Assembly (NCBI RefSeq): GCF_900142085.1
Contig: NZ_FQZQ01000003.1
Coordinates: forward strand, 124,001 to 188,000
Length of the DNA stretch: 64,000 nucleotides
Source of the DNA: Shimia gijangensis
GTDB lineage: Bacteria; Pseudomonadota; Alphaproteobacteria; Rhodobacterales; Rhodobacteraceae
Direction of reading: 5' to 3'
Shown here: piece by piece, positions 26,026-34,424 of the stretch
How the letters are laid out: every line of letters begins with the position of its first letter
How positions within the stretch are numbered: position 1 is the stretch's first letter
Translations under genes and position numbers: made by a program
The notes under the pieces: generated by a model
Databases searched by the model: none
Told to the model about the DNA's origin: nothing
Seen by the model: the letters and a program-made list of their open reading frames with translations, nothing else

Positions 26026-27432
26026 TTAGCAGCTGTAATACATGCCAAATTCAACTGGGTGTGGTGTATGTTCATAAAGCTGAACTTCTTCCATCTTCAG
26101 CTCGATGTAGCCTTGGATCTGGTCCTTGGTGAACACGTCGCCTGCCGTCAGGAAGTCGTGATCGGCTTCCAAAGCTTCCAAGGCTTCACGCAAGGAACCA
26201 CAGACTGTTGGGATGTCAGCCAATTCTTCAGCCGGCAGGTCATAGAGGTTCTTGTCCATGGCTTCACCAGGATCGATTTTGTTGGTGATACCATCAAGGC
26301 CAGCCATCAGCAGGGCTGCAAAACACAGATAGGGGTTGGCGGCAGGGTCAGGGAACCGGGCCTCAACACGCTTAGCTTTAGGTGATTCAGTCCATGGAAT
26401 ACGGACACAACCCGAACGGTTACGTGCCGAATAAGCACGCAGAACAGGGGCCTCAAAGCCAGGGATCAAACGCTTGTAGCTGTTGGTCGCTGGGTTGGTG
26501 AAAGCGTTCAGGGTTTTGGCGTGCTTCAGGATGCCACCGATGAAGTATAGGGCTTCTTGTGACAAATCCGCGTATTTGTCGCCTGCAAACAATGGCTTGC
26601 CATCTTTCCAGATCGACATGTTCACGTGCATGCCTGTGCCGTTGTCGCCATAGATCGGTTTTGGCATGAAGGTTGCCGACTTGCCGTAGGACTGCGCCAC
26701 GTTGTGGATGATGTATTTGTATTTTTGCAGCTCGTCCGCTTGTTTGGTCAGGCTGTCAAAAATCAGGCCCAGTTCGTGCTGACACGACGCCACTTCGTGG
26801 TGGTGTTTGTCTGTTTTCATGCCGAGACGCTTCATTGTCGACAGCATTTCCGAACGGATGTCTTGCGCGTCATCAGTTGGGTTCACAGGGAAGTAACCAC
26901 CCTTGAGGCCTGGACGGTGGCCCGAGTTGCCCATTTCGTATTCTGTGTCGGTGTTCCACGACGCGTCGATCGCATCAACTTCGTAGGATACCTTGTTGAC
27001 TGTGTTGGAGAAACGAACGTCGTCAAAAAGAAAGAACTCAGCCTCTGGTCCCATGTACGCCACGTCACCGATGCCCGAAGACTTCAGGTATGCTTCAGCT
27101 TTTTCGGCGGTACCGCGCGGGTCACGCTCATAAGCTTCACCAGTATCTGGCTCGACGATCGAACAGTGAATGCAGATGGTTTTTTCGGCGTAGAACGGAT
27201 CAACATAGGCAGACGTGGTGTCGGCCATCAGTTTCATGTCTGAGTTTTCGATCGATTTCCAGCCAGCGATTGACGATCCGTCAAACATAAAGCCTTCTTC
27301 GAGGAAATCTTCGTCCACGAGGTCTACGTCCACGGTCACGTGCTGCAAGCGGCCGCGCGTGTCGGTGAAGCGGATGTCGACATAAGCCGCATCTTCGTCT
27401 TTTATCATCTGGAGTACTGCGTCTACGCTCAT
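26026..27432 (-). CDS. glnA: Glutamine synthetase type I
   Basis: 468 residues, the standard GSI length. It makes glutamine from glutamate, ammonia and ATP as a dodecamer. Signatures include the N-terminal beta-grasp motif [11 protein letters not shown] and [16 protein letters not shown]. Tyr397 in NLYDLP is the site of adenylylation by GlnE, so activity should be controlled through PII. It lies 32 bases downstream of glnB and shares its terminator. Confidence 0.97.
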   Translation of the reverse strand: MSVDAVLQMIKDEDAAYVDIRFTDTRGRLQHVTVDVDLVDEDFLEEGFMFDGSSIAGWKSIENSDMKLMADTTSAYVDPFYAEKTICIHCSIVEPDTGEAYERDPRGTAEKAEAYLKSSGIGDVAYMGPEAEFFLFDDVRFSNTVNKVSYEVDAIDASWNTDTEYEMGNSGHRPGLKGGYFPVNPTDDAQDIRSEMLSTMKRLGMKTDKHHHEVASCQHELGLIFDSLTKQADELQKYKYIIHNVAQSYGKSATFMPKPIYGDNGTGMHVNMSIWKDGKPLFAGDKYADLSQEALYFIGGILKHAKTLNAFTNPATNSYKRLIPGFEAPVLRAYSARNRSGCVRIPWTESPKAKRVEARFPDPAANPYLCFAALLMAGLDGITNKIDPGEAMDKNLYDLPAEELADIPTVCGSLREALEALEADHDFLTAGDVFTKDQIQGYIELKMEEVQLYEHTPHPVEFGMYYSC

Positions 27433-27464
27433 TCCATCAGTCCTTCTTCAAAAAAATGTAGGTG

Positions 27465-27842
<378 letters not shown>

Positions 27843-27893
27843 TCACTTTCGCCTTTGGTCGACAATTGGCTAAGGTGACACAGGGCAGTTAGG

Positions 27894-27910
27894 GCAGAGG
27901 ATTCCTCTGC
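27894..27910. promoter_or_regulatory. Inverted repeat in glnB-nnr intergenic region
   Basis: GCAGAGG-ATT-CCTCTGC, a perfect 7-bp inverted repeat midway between divergent glnB and nnr. It does not match an NtrC site (TGCAC-N5-GTGCA). It could be an operator or a short hairpin in the glnB leader. Confidence 0.35.
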
Positions 27911-27975
27911 GTATGCCCAAAAAATAGGCAAACCGCACAAGATTCGCGCTGAATTGAATCGCAAGAGGTGAAACC

Positions 27976-29562
27976 GTGACCGAATTACTGACCGCCGCCC
28001 AAATGCGCGCCATTGAAATCGCCGCGATTGAGTCGGGTGAAGTGACGGGTTTAGAGCTGATGGAGCGCGCAGGCCAGGGCGTGGTTGAGGCAGTGTTTGA
28101 AGAGTGGCCAGAGTTGGCAGGGACCGCGCACCGCGCGGTGGTTCTGTGCGGTCCCGGCAACAACGGTGGCGACGGGTTTGTCGTGGCGAGATTGCTGAAA
28201 GAGTGGGGCTGGGAAGTCGAGGTGTTTCTCTATGGAGACGCTGAAAAATTGCCGCCGGATGCAAGGGCGAATTACGAGCGGTGGCGGGAAAAGGGGGATA
28301 CTTTGGGTCTTTCCAGTGAAATGCCGAGGTGGGAGGGGGACTATTGGAAAGACTCTGATCTGGATTTGTTGGTGGATGCTGTGTTCGGCACGGGGCTTGC
28401 CCGATCAGTGGAGGGGCAGCTAGCGGAATTGTTCAGCGCGATCAATGTGTGTGAACATGGCGTTGGTGGCGCGCGAACCGTGGCGGTGGATATCCCATCT
28501 GGGTTGGACGGAGACAGTGGAAAGGTGCTTGGATCGGCCATTCAGGCAGACCTTAGCGTCTCATTTCATAGTTTGAAAGCAGGGCATCTTCAGACAAATG
28601 GCCCTGATTTTTGTGGGCGGTCGGTTGTCAAAAGCATCGGATTGGAAGCGACGCGGGCGGCCACGGACGCAAGAAAGGAGCTTGGCAGAGGGGTTGTTCA
28701 GTTTGTTGAGCATCCCGGTTTGGCAATGTCGAAGCTTGGTGCTCACAAGTACTCCCACGGCCACGCCCTGATCCTTTCTGGTGGCGCAAGCAAATCTGGG
28801 GCCGCTCGCCTTGCAGCACAGGGCGCTTTGCGGATTGGGGCGGGTTTGGTGACTCTGGGCGTGCCGCACGAGGCGCAAGCCGAGGTAGCCGCACAAATAA
28901 CCGCCTTGATGATGTGCGAAGTCGGCGATGCGGGGGCGCTAAGCGTTGTATTGCGGGATACGCGGTTGAACGCACTCTGTTTGGGGCCGGGCTTGGGGGC
29001 GCAAAAGGCAAGGGATCTCGTGCCCGCAGCTCTCGGGGCCAGCGGAGTAAAACCTCGCCCGACGGTTTTAGATGCAGATGCGCTTTCCGCCTTCTCGGAT
29101 GCGCCGGATGAATTGTTTGGAATGCTGCATGGCAATTGCGTGTTGACCCCGCACGAAGGAGAGTTCGCGCGTTTGTTTCCGGATATCGCGATGAGGCTCC
29201 GTGAGGAGCCAAGGAGCGGCCCGGCCTTTTCCAAAGCGGACGCCACCCGTGAAGCGGCAACCCGGGCAGGCTGCGTGGTGCTGTTCAAGGGCCCGGACAC
29301 TGTGATTGCTGATCCAACAGGGCGATGCAGCCTTAATTCAGCACACTACGACCGTGCGGCTCCGTGGCTCGCCACGGCCGGTTCGGGCGACGTGCTGGCG
29401 GGATTTATCACCGGATTGCTCGCCCGTGGGTTCGCACCAATGCATGCCGCTGAGAACGCCGCTTACCTTCATGTTGAATGCGCGCGGCACTTTGGTCCTG
29501 GGTTGATTGCAGAAGATCTGCCAGAACAGCTTCCGGCTGTGTTCCGAGACCTGGGTATTTAG
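27976..29562 (+). CDS. nnr: Bifunctional NAD(P)HX epimerase / ADP-dependent dehydratase
   Basis: 528 residues, a fusion of the two repair enzymes for hydrated NAD(P)H. The N-terminal YjeF-like epimerase (about 1-215) has LCGPGNNGGDGFVVAR. The C-terminal ribokinase-like dehydratase (about 230-525) has LGPGLG, VLTPHEGEFARL and the catalytic end ATAGSGDVLAGFITGLLARG. Start is GTG 27976 with AAGAGGTG upstream. It is divergent from glnB. Confidence 0.93.
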   Translation: MTELLTAAQMRAIEIAAIESGEVTGLELMERAGQGVVEAVFEEWPELAGTAHRAVVLCGPGNNGGDGFVVARLLKEWGWEVEVFLYGDAEKLPPDARANYERWREKGDTLGLSSEMPRWEGDYWKDSDLDLLVDAVFGTGLARSVEGQLAELFSAINVCEHGVGGARTVAVDIPSGLDGDSGKVLGSAIQADLSVSFHSLKAGHLQTNGPDFCGRSVVKSIGLEATRAATDARKELGRGVVQFVEHPGLAMSKLGAHKYSHGHALILSGGASKSGAARLAAQGALRIGAGLVTLGVPHEAQAEVAAQITALMMCEVGDAGALSVVLRDTRLNALCLGPGLGAQKARDLVPAALGASGVKPRPTVLDADALSAFSDAPDELFGMLHGNCVLTPHEGEFARLFPDIAMRLREEPRSGPAFSKADATREAATRAGCVVLFKGPDTVIADPTGRCSLNSAHYDRAAPWLATAGSGDVLAGFITGLLARGFAPMHAAENAAYLHVECARHFGPGLIAEDLPEQLPAVFRDLGI

Positions 29563-29658
29563 GCCACATGAATAAGGGTTATCGGCATTTTTCTGGACCG
29601 CGATTCTGAGTTGCGGTAATGTAAAGAAAAACAAAGCAGGTCGGGCAGGTCCTGTAAT

Positions 29659-30726
29659 ATGGCAAATTATTCACTTTGGGCTCTCGGAGAGAGCGAGATC
29701 TCTGTTTCTGGCGGAGAGCAGTTAGATGGTGTAACGCAAGGCGACGGCAGTCACCTCGTGGGTGAGACTATTACGCTCAATTCCAACAGCTGGGAACAGA
29801 TTGACGTTCGGGATCGGGGTTCAGATACCGATCTGGATGATAACGACAGCAATCAAAAGCTGGACGGGGCGCAAACTTTTGATGGGGTTTCATACTCCAA
29901 CAACACGGTTATCGAAGCAGAATTCGAATTTACACTTCTCGACCCCTCTACCGGGCTGACGTATCGCGTATTGGCGATTAACATTAATAACTCGTCCCCT
30001 TCGTATGGAACTATCGAAGGTTTAGCTTTTGTCGGTACATTCCCGCCCACGGGTGTCGCGTTGCAAGTTGTGTCGACACAAGAGGGCCCAACAGGGGGGA
30101 CGGCTGTTGATTTCGTCGATATCGCGGCGCCGCCTTGCTTTACGCTCGGCACTATGATTCTGACACCGGATGGCGAACGTCCTGTAGAAAGTCTAAAGGT
30201 TGGCGACCTCGTGGAAACACAACAGCACGGTCCCCAACCCTTGCGCTGGAAAGGTGTCTGTGAAGTTTCTCCGCAACAATTGGAGACTACGCCGTCTTTT
30301 ACTCCGGTGCGCATTTCTAAAGACGCTTTCGGTCAAGGGTTTCCCAACCGCGACATGCTGGTGTCCCAGCAACATCGCGTTCTGGTGGAAGGATGGCGAT
30401 CTGAATTGTTGCTGGGGCAGGGCGAGGTTCTGGCCGCCGCGGCGCATCTTGTGAATGGCAGCAGCGTCTCTTTAGCGCATGATGTACGCAGTGTGACGTA
30501 TCTCCATTTGCTGTTTGATGATCATGAAATTGTTTTTTCCGATGGACTGACAACCGAAAGCTTCAACCCAGGCCCAATTTCGGTTGGGGCTATTCCAATG
30601 GCGAGCCGCATGGAACTGGCAAACCTTTTTCCGGAGGTTGACCTCAACTCAGTAAGTCCGCTTCCGCCAGCCTGTCACATGGCAAAGAAATGGGAAGCAG
30701 AATTGCTGGGCAGCACAATACACTAG
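29659..30726 (+). CDS. Hint-domain protein (hedgehog/intein type)
   Basis: 355 residues without a classical signal peptide. The N-terminal half (about 1-155) is acidic and rich in Asp, Asn, Ser and Gly. A Hint domain then begins at Cys160 in PPCFTLGTMILTPDGERPVE and runs to about residue 310 (MLVSQQHRVLV, FDDHEIVFSDGLTTESF). Roseobacters carry many such proteins, probably exported by type I systems and self-processed at the Hint cysteine. The C-terminal splice residues of true inteins are not evident. Substrate and role are unknown. The tRNA-Leu gene follows directly. Confidence 0.78.
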   Translation: MANYSLWALGESEISVSGGEQLDGVTQGDGSHLVGETITLNSNSWEQIDVRDRGSDTDLDDNDSNQKLDGAQTFDGVSYSNNTVIEAEFEFTLLDPSTGLTYRVLAININNSSPSYGTIEGLAFVGTFPPTGVALQVVSTQEGPTGGTAVDFVDIAAPPCFTLGTMILTPDGERPVESLKVGDLVETQQHGPQPLRWKGVCEVSPQQLETTPSFTPVRISKDAFGQGFPNRDMLVSQQHRVLVEGWRSELLLGQGEVLAAAAHLVNGSSVSLAHDVRSVTYLHLLFDDHEIVFSDGLTTESFNPGPISVGAIPMASRMELANLFPEVDLNSVSPLPPACHMAKKWEAELLGSTIH

Positions 30727-30792
30727 CAATCAAAATTTCTGAATTTTACCTCTCGCTTCCTGTCGATAGCTTTGCTATTCACCGCCCAAAGT

Positions 30793-30877
30793 GCGGGTGT
30801 GGCGGAATTGGTAGACGCACCAGATTTAGGTTCTGGCGCCGCGAGGCGTGGGGGTTCGAGTCCCTTCACCCGCACCA
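30793..30877 (+). tRNA. tRNA-Leu (anticodon UAG)
   Basis: 85 bases. Acceptor GCGGGTG pairs with CACCCGC, the discriminator is A and CCA is encoded. The D-arm contains AATTGGTAGAC. The anticodon stem CCAGA/TCTGG encloses loop TTTAGGT, so the anticodon is TAG. A long variable arm (GCGCCGCGAGGCGT) marks it as a class II tRNA, and the T-arm is GGGGG-TTCGAGT-CCCTT. It is intact; its 3' end is copied at 32195-32250. Confidence 0.95.
30820..30877 (+). mobile_element. Putative attL: 3' part of tRNA-Leu
   Basis: From the anticodon loop to CCA this segment matches 32195-32250 at about 50 of 56 positions. Integration of tyrosine-recombinase elements at tRNA genes usually keeps the tRNA intact and leaves a 3'-end copy at the far end. 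No integrase gene is visible here. Confidence 0.5.
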
Positions 30878-31227
30878 ACCCTAAAAAATCAAACACTTAC
30901 GGTCTTTTTGGGTCGGTGCCTAGGGTTGTGGTGTTCAGCAAATGACTCTCGTCAGGGTGGATATTGGCAACAACTGTTGCGGACCTGTTGCAGAAAACGT
31001 TGTGTTCATAGAGCAAAAGACTCCGATTTCGGCTTCGAAGCTTTGCGTTTTCTGCGTCGTTGATTCTTCCTCGAAATCGTCAATCATGCGATGTTGCATA
31101 GGTGATTTGGTAGACGCAGGTAGATCACAATCTGGCGCAGATTTCGCGGATAGGTTTTGTTTGTGCTTGTATGTGGAGTGCGGATTGTCATAAACCACCA
31201 TAAGTTGTGAAAGGCCAGAGAATACCG
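30878..31227 (+). other. Non-coding left arm of the tRNA-Leu micro-island
   Basis: 350 bases without a convincing gene. It holds two GTTGC motifs 11 bp apart (30976 and 30987) and, at 31098-31137, a degenerate copy of the 5' half of a tRNA-Leu, with TTGGTAGACGCA conserved exactly. Short frames here on both strands have no family features and are probably decayed sequence. Confidence 0.5.
31098..31137 (+). pseudogene. Degenerate 5' half of a tRNA-Leu
   Basis: Aligns with positions about 7-48 of the intact tRNA-Leu. The D-arm block TTGGTAGACGCA is identical, and TCTGGCGC after the anticodon stem is also kept, but the anticodon loop differs and no acceptor stem precedes it. It is not functional. 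Confidence 0.55.
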
Positions 31228-32025
31228 ATGACAGGTCACGTCCCCGAATTGAAAAGCTTCGAACAGTTGTTTTTCGAATTACCGCCGTATAGTCAGGTTG
31301 GACTTCACGATCACTTTAATGTCAAAAAGTTCCACGGATTGCCTCGCAGCACAGTCAAGATCGACGGACACTGCCCGTTTTGTAGCCGGGACAGCACTTT
31401 CGTTGTCGGGTTCGAAAGTTTGGCGCACCTTAGCACCGTTGACATCGATAATTGGTGCAGATTTGATGAGAAATCGCTCGTCTGCGCGAGAAACGACGCT
31501 CATGTTCTAAACTACTTCTTCTTCAGAGACGGTCTTAATGTTCAAAAGGTTGGCCAGTACCCGTCTCTTGCTGACGTCTCCAACAATGAAGTAGCTGTAT
31601 ACCGCAAGGGCATGAAGAAGCTCGACGCAAACGAGTTTCACAAAGCCATTGGCCTTGCAGCTCATGGCGTCGGGGTTGGGTCCTTTGTCTATTTGCGAAG
31701 AGTGTTCGAGCGTCTCGTGTATGGGAGGTTTGAAGAGTTTAAGGAAGCGGAGGGATGGAAAGACGAAAGCTTTTACGGTGTGCGAATGGAAGACAAGATC
31801 GCCCTGCTTGAGGATCACCTGCCCGAATTCTTGATCGAAAATAGAAAGATTTATTCAATCCTGAGCGTGGGTGTACACGAACTAGATGAAAAGCTGTGTT
31901 TGAGTTGGTTTGATGTGATGAAGCACTCAATCATCATTATTTTGGAGGATGACAAAAAGAAGAAGGAAGAGCTGGAAAGAAGGCAGGCCTTCAAGAAAGC
32001 GATTGGCGATTTTTCGTCAAAATAG
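31228..32025 (+). CDS. Micro-island cargo protein, unknown, zinc-ribbon-like
   Basis: 265 residues from ATG 31228; a GTG at 31207 in the same frame is the alternative. The N-terminal third has CPFC followed by further Cys and His residues, suggestive of a zinc ribbon. The C-terminal part reads IYSILSVGVHELDEKLCLSWFD and then a long charged helix (EDDKKKKEELERRQAFKK). That C-terminal arrangement resembles proteins found in variable genome islands, some linked to defence, but I cannot name the family. Codon use and AT content differ from the neighbours. It is the only gene between the two tRNA-Leu copies. Confidence 0.6.
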   Translation: MTGHVPELKSFEQLFFELPPYSQVGLHDHFNVKKFHGLPRSTVKIDGHCPFCSRDSTFVVGFESLAHLSTVDIDNWCRFDEKSLVCARNDAHVLNYFFFRDGLNVQKVGQYPSLADVSNNEVAVYRKGMKKLDANEFHKAIGLAAHGVGVGSFVYLRRVFERLVYGRFEEFKEAEGWKDESFYGVRMEDKIALLEDHLPEFLIENRKIYSILSVGVHELDEKLCLSWFDVMKHSIIIILEDDKKKKEELERRQAFKKAIGDFSSK

Positions 32026-32102
32026 TACTCCAATCTTGGGCAAAATAGTCTCTTGAATAACCCATGATCGTTTCCAACATTAGATGTAATCTACCTTCTG
32101 AT

Positions 32103-32157
32103 GTTTGTTGCAGACTTGTTGCGGATGTTGCCGCAGGTTGCAGCAACAGCAACACGT
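32103..32157 (+). repeat. Phased GTTGC repeats at the right end of the micro-island
   Basis: GTTGC occurs at 32107, 32118, 32127 and 32137, spaced 11, 9 and 10 bases, about one helical turn each, followed by GCAACAGCAAC in the opposite sense. A similar pair is at the left end (30976, 30987). This pattern resembles arm-type binding sites of integrases. Confidence 0.45.
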
Positions 32158-32194
32158 GGAACCAATAAAACAAGAGCGTTGCTAGTTGTAAATT

Positions 32195-32250
32195 AGATTT
32201 AGGTTCCGGCGCCGCGAGGCGTGGAGGTTCAAGTCCTCTCACCCGTACCA
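32195..32250 (+). mobile_element. Putative attR: tRNA-Leu 3'-end copy
   Basis: Runs from the anticodon loop (TTTAGGTTC) through the variable arm (GCGCCGCGAGGCGT identical) to CCCGTACCA. Its T-stem changes relative to the intact gene keep base pairing, so it derives from a functional tRNA-Leu, probably of another donor, rather than from random decay of the local gene. Confidence 0.55.
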
Positions 32251-32292
32251 ATTTTCAAGAAAATCTGGGTGAATGCGAAACAGTCGACTGTT

Positions 32293-32964
32293 TCAGTTGT
32301 AGAAAGACAGCGTCGCGATCAGGCGATTGTCTTCGATCGAGCTATAGTGCGCGCGTAAGTCAAAAGCAGAGTGATCACTGATTTCTTTGGTAAGGCCGAT
32401 GTCGGCATAGACGGCATCTTCGCTCAACCCGCGTGTTCCAAAATCCGATCCAATGCCACCTGACAAAGACAACCCCCAGATCAGATCAGATGTACCTGCT
32501 TCAACATAGAGTGTGTCGTAGTCAAAAAAGACTTCTCGGTAGTATTTGAAACCCACATAAGCCTGATCAGAAATGTCGTAGGTGCCTTTGACGTAAAACT
32601 CGCCGTAATCGGTTTTGTCATCGCGGTAGAGATATTGTGCATACCCGATGTCCAGGTCGATTGCCCCAAGAGTTGGACGCACACCAAAGGACAGATCATA
32701 CTCTATATCCTTCACACCGCCAAAGCTAACATTAGAGGCAAAAAAACCAACGTACGCAATGCCATAGGCCGCTTCTGCCCACGCCTGAAGCGCAGGGTCA
32801 TCGTCGGTTTGAGTGAACCCTTTCGCTATGTAATTGGACACGATATCTGCGCCGTAGGACAGCTCAATGTCTTGTGCCAGTGCAGAAGACGACCCAAAAA
32901 TGAGCAGCGCAGCCCCCGATATCTGGCAGCCTCTGGATAGCCGAGATTGTTTGGAGTTCATCAT
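32293..32964 (-). CDS. TorF-family putative porin / outer-membrane protein
   Basis: 223 residues with a signal peptide ending SALAQD. The mature part starts ELSYGADIVSNYIAKGFTQTDDDPALQ, the signature of the TorF (Gcw_chp) outer-membrane family, and continues as amphipathic beta strands to a C-terminal aromatic (LIATLSFYN). It would form a barrel of unknown specificity. The start is one of two adjacent ATGs (32964, 32961) with GAGG upstream; the frame is open 30 bases further. Confidence 0.7.
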   Translation of the reverse strand: MMNSKQSRLSRGCQISGAALLIFGSSSALAQDIELSYGADIVSNYIAKGFTQTDDDPALQAWAEAAYGIAYVGFFASNVSFGGVKDIEYDLSFGVRPTLGAIDLDIGYAQYLYRDDKTDYGEFYVKGTYDISDQAYVGFKYYREVFFDYDTLYVEAGTSDLIWGLSLSGGIGSDFGTRGLSEDAVYADIGLTKEISDHSAFDLRAHYSSIEDNRLIATLSFYN

Positions 32965-33119
32965 GCTGCGTACCTCACTTCTATTTGCAGCCAATCCTTG
33001 ATTGGATTATGCTTCATTTACAAAAGGTGATCATTGAATCGGATCCATGATCTTGCCCGGTGCGAATGGCTCTGTCATCGTGCGACATGTACAATGGCTT
33101 GTTCCGGGACCAAAGGTCA

Positions 33120-34295
33120 ATGTGGGCGCTGAGAAACTTTGTGTTGATGACCGTACTGGGCCTTATGGGCACCAGCACCACGTCGCATGCCCAGGAAGAA
33201 ACCGTACAGCAGCATTTGCGGTTTTACGGGCATTTTTCGCCAACGATGCTTTATGTAAACGATGGGGTTAGCGGTAAAGCCTATGTGGCAGATAACTCCA
33301 ACTCTGGCGGGCGGATTGGTGTTTGGTACGAAGGTCCATTTGGCAATCACACTCTCAAGGGGAATCTGGAATTTTCTTTGGGTGTGCGCCCATCCGCGTC
33401 AATCAACCAGATATACACGCCGCCGTTGTTTGACTGGCAGGCGCAAAGTATCCGCAAAGCCGAAGCAATTATCGAAACCGAACGCTGGGGCAAGTTCTCG
33501 GTCGGGCAAGGTAGCATGGGGTCGGATGGCGTCACAGAGTCAGATCTTTCTGGAACTGGTCTTGCCAACTATGTCGGCATTCGTGACGTTGCGGGTGGAT
33601 TTTTCTTTCGAACGGCGTCAGGAACGCTGTCCTCGGTAAGCATCAAAGATGCTTTCCCTACGTTTGACGGGGGGCGCTCGGTGCGTGTGCGTTGGGACAG
33701 TCCCGAAATTAAATTTGGAATTCTGGGAAGCTTGAAGTTTGTCGGTTCGGTTGGTCAGGAAGAGATCGAAAAAAATGTGACCTTTAACGACGCCCTTCAG
33801 GATATGGGGTTGTTTTACCGCAACAGCGTTGGTCAGTTTGCGATGGCAGGCAGCGCCGGTGTGTCGATTGCGGAGGTGCAAGGCGCTGGACAATCGCCGC
33901 AGTTTGCCGGGTCATTTAGCCTGTTACATCATCCGACCGGCGTCAATGCCACTTTTGCTGGTGGGCACCGCGACAATGGTGGGGCTTATGGATACCTGAA
34001 ACTTGGGATTCGCCGGGACTTTTTCGGGATTGGAGAAAGCGCATTTTCTCTGGACGTCTATGAGGCACAGGATGCAATTGCATCGGGATCACGTTCTGTC
34101 TCTTTCGGGTTGGGCTTGGTTCAGAATGTCGAGCGTATGAACCTGGATTTTTTCCTCGGATATCGAAAGCACAAGTATTCTGGGACCGGGGTTGTCGATC
34201 ACCGCGATGTCGACTCGGTCATGTTTGGGGTGCGCTGGGTCTTCCGCAGACTCGAGAAACATCGCAGCATTTTCGAGGGATTGTGGCAAACCTGA
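33120..34295 (+). CDS. Porin-like outer-membrane protein
   Basis: 391 residues. Starting at 33120 gives a clean signal peptide (FVLMTVLGLMGTSTTSHAQ). The mature region shows repeated amphipathic strands, GGRIGVWYEG, ETERWGKFSVGQGS and VGIRDVAGGFFFRT among them, which recall Gram-negative trimeric porins and their turn motifs. It ends RWVFRRLEKHRSIFEG instead of a terminal Phe, so the last strand is followed by an extension. Function unknown. It is divergent from the TorF-like gene. Confidence 0.6.
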   Translation: MWALRNFVLMTVLGLMGTSTTSHAQEETVQQHLRFYGHFSPTMLYVNDGVSGKAYVADNSNSGGRIGVWYEGPFGNHTLKGNLEFSLGVRPSASINQIYTPPLFDWQAQSIRKAEAIIETERWGKFSVGQGSMGSDGVTESDLSGTGLANYVGIRDVAGGFFFRTASGTLSSVSIKDAFPTFDGGRSVRVRWDSPEIKFGILGSLKFVGSVGQEEIEKNVTFNDALQDMGLFYRNSVGQFAMAGSAGVSIAEVQGAGQSPQFAGSFSLLHHPTGVNATFAGGHRDNGGAYGYLKLGIRRDFFGIGESAFSLDVYEAQDAIASGSRSVSFGLGLVQNVERMNLDFFLGYRKHKYSGTGVVDHRDVDSVMFGVRWVFRRLEKHRSIFEGLWQT

Positions 34296-34337
34296 CGGAA
34301 TAGTGCCGCGGCACTTGCGTTTCCTTGGCAAATCCCC

Positions 34338-34366
34338 TTGCGCCGCCTGCCGCCTGCCAATAGAAG
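34338..34366 (+). promoter_or_regulatory. Candidate promoter of tig
   Basis: TTGCGC (34338-34343), 17 bases, TAGAAG (34361-34366). It would give a 5' leader of about 50 bases that contains a very strong GC hairpin. Confidence 0.4.
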
Positions 34367-34383
34367 GACCCAAATTTTCGCCC

Positions 34384-34402
34384 GCGCGCGGGGCCCGCGC
34401 GC
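34384..34402 (+). promoter_or_regulatory. Strong GC hairpin in the tig leader
   Basis: GCGCGCGGG (34384-34392), one G, then CCCGCGCGC (34394-34402): a perfect 9-bp inverted repeat ending 22 bases before the start codon. With a one-base centre the RNA stem must open a few pairs to form a loop. There is no T-run, so it is not a standard terminator. Confidence 0.5.
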
Positions 34403-34424
34403 CGTAAACCTATGGGGAACCGAC

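Noticed and set aside
30942-31193. Short plus-strand open frame of 83 codons between tRNA-Leu and the island gene
   Set aside because: It runs through the decayed tRNA-like block, has no ribosome site and a Cys/Ser-rich composition without a recognisable pattern.
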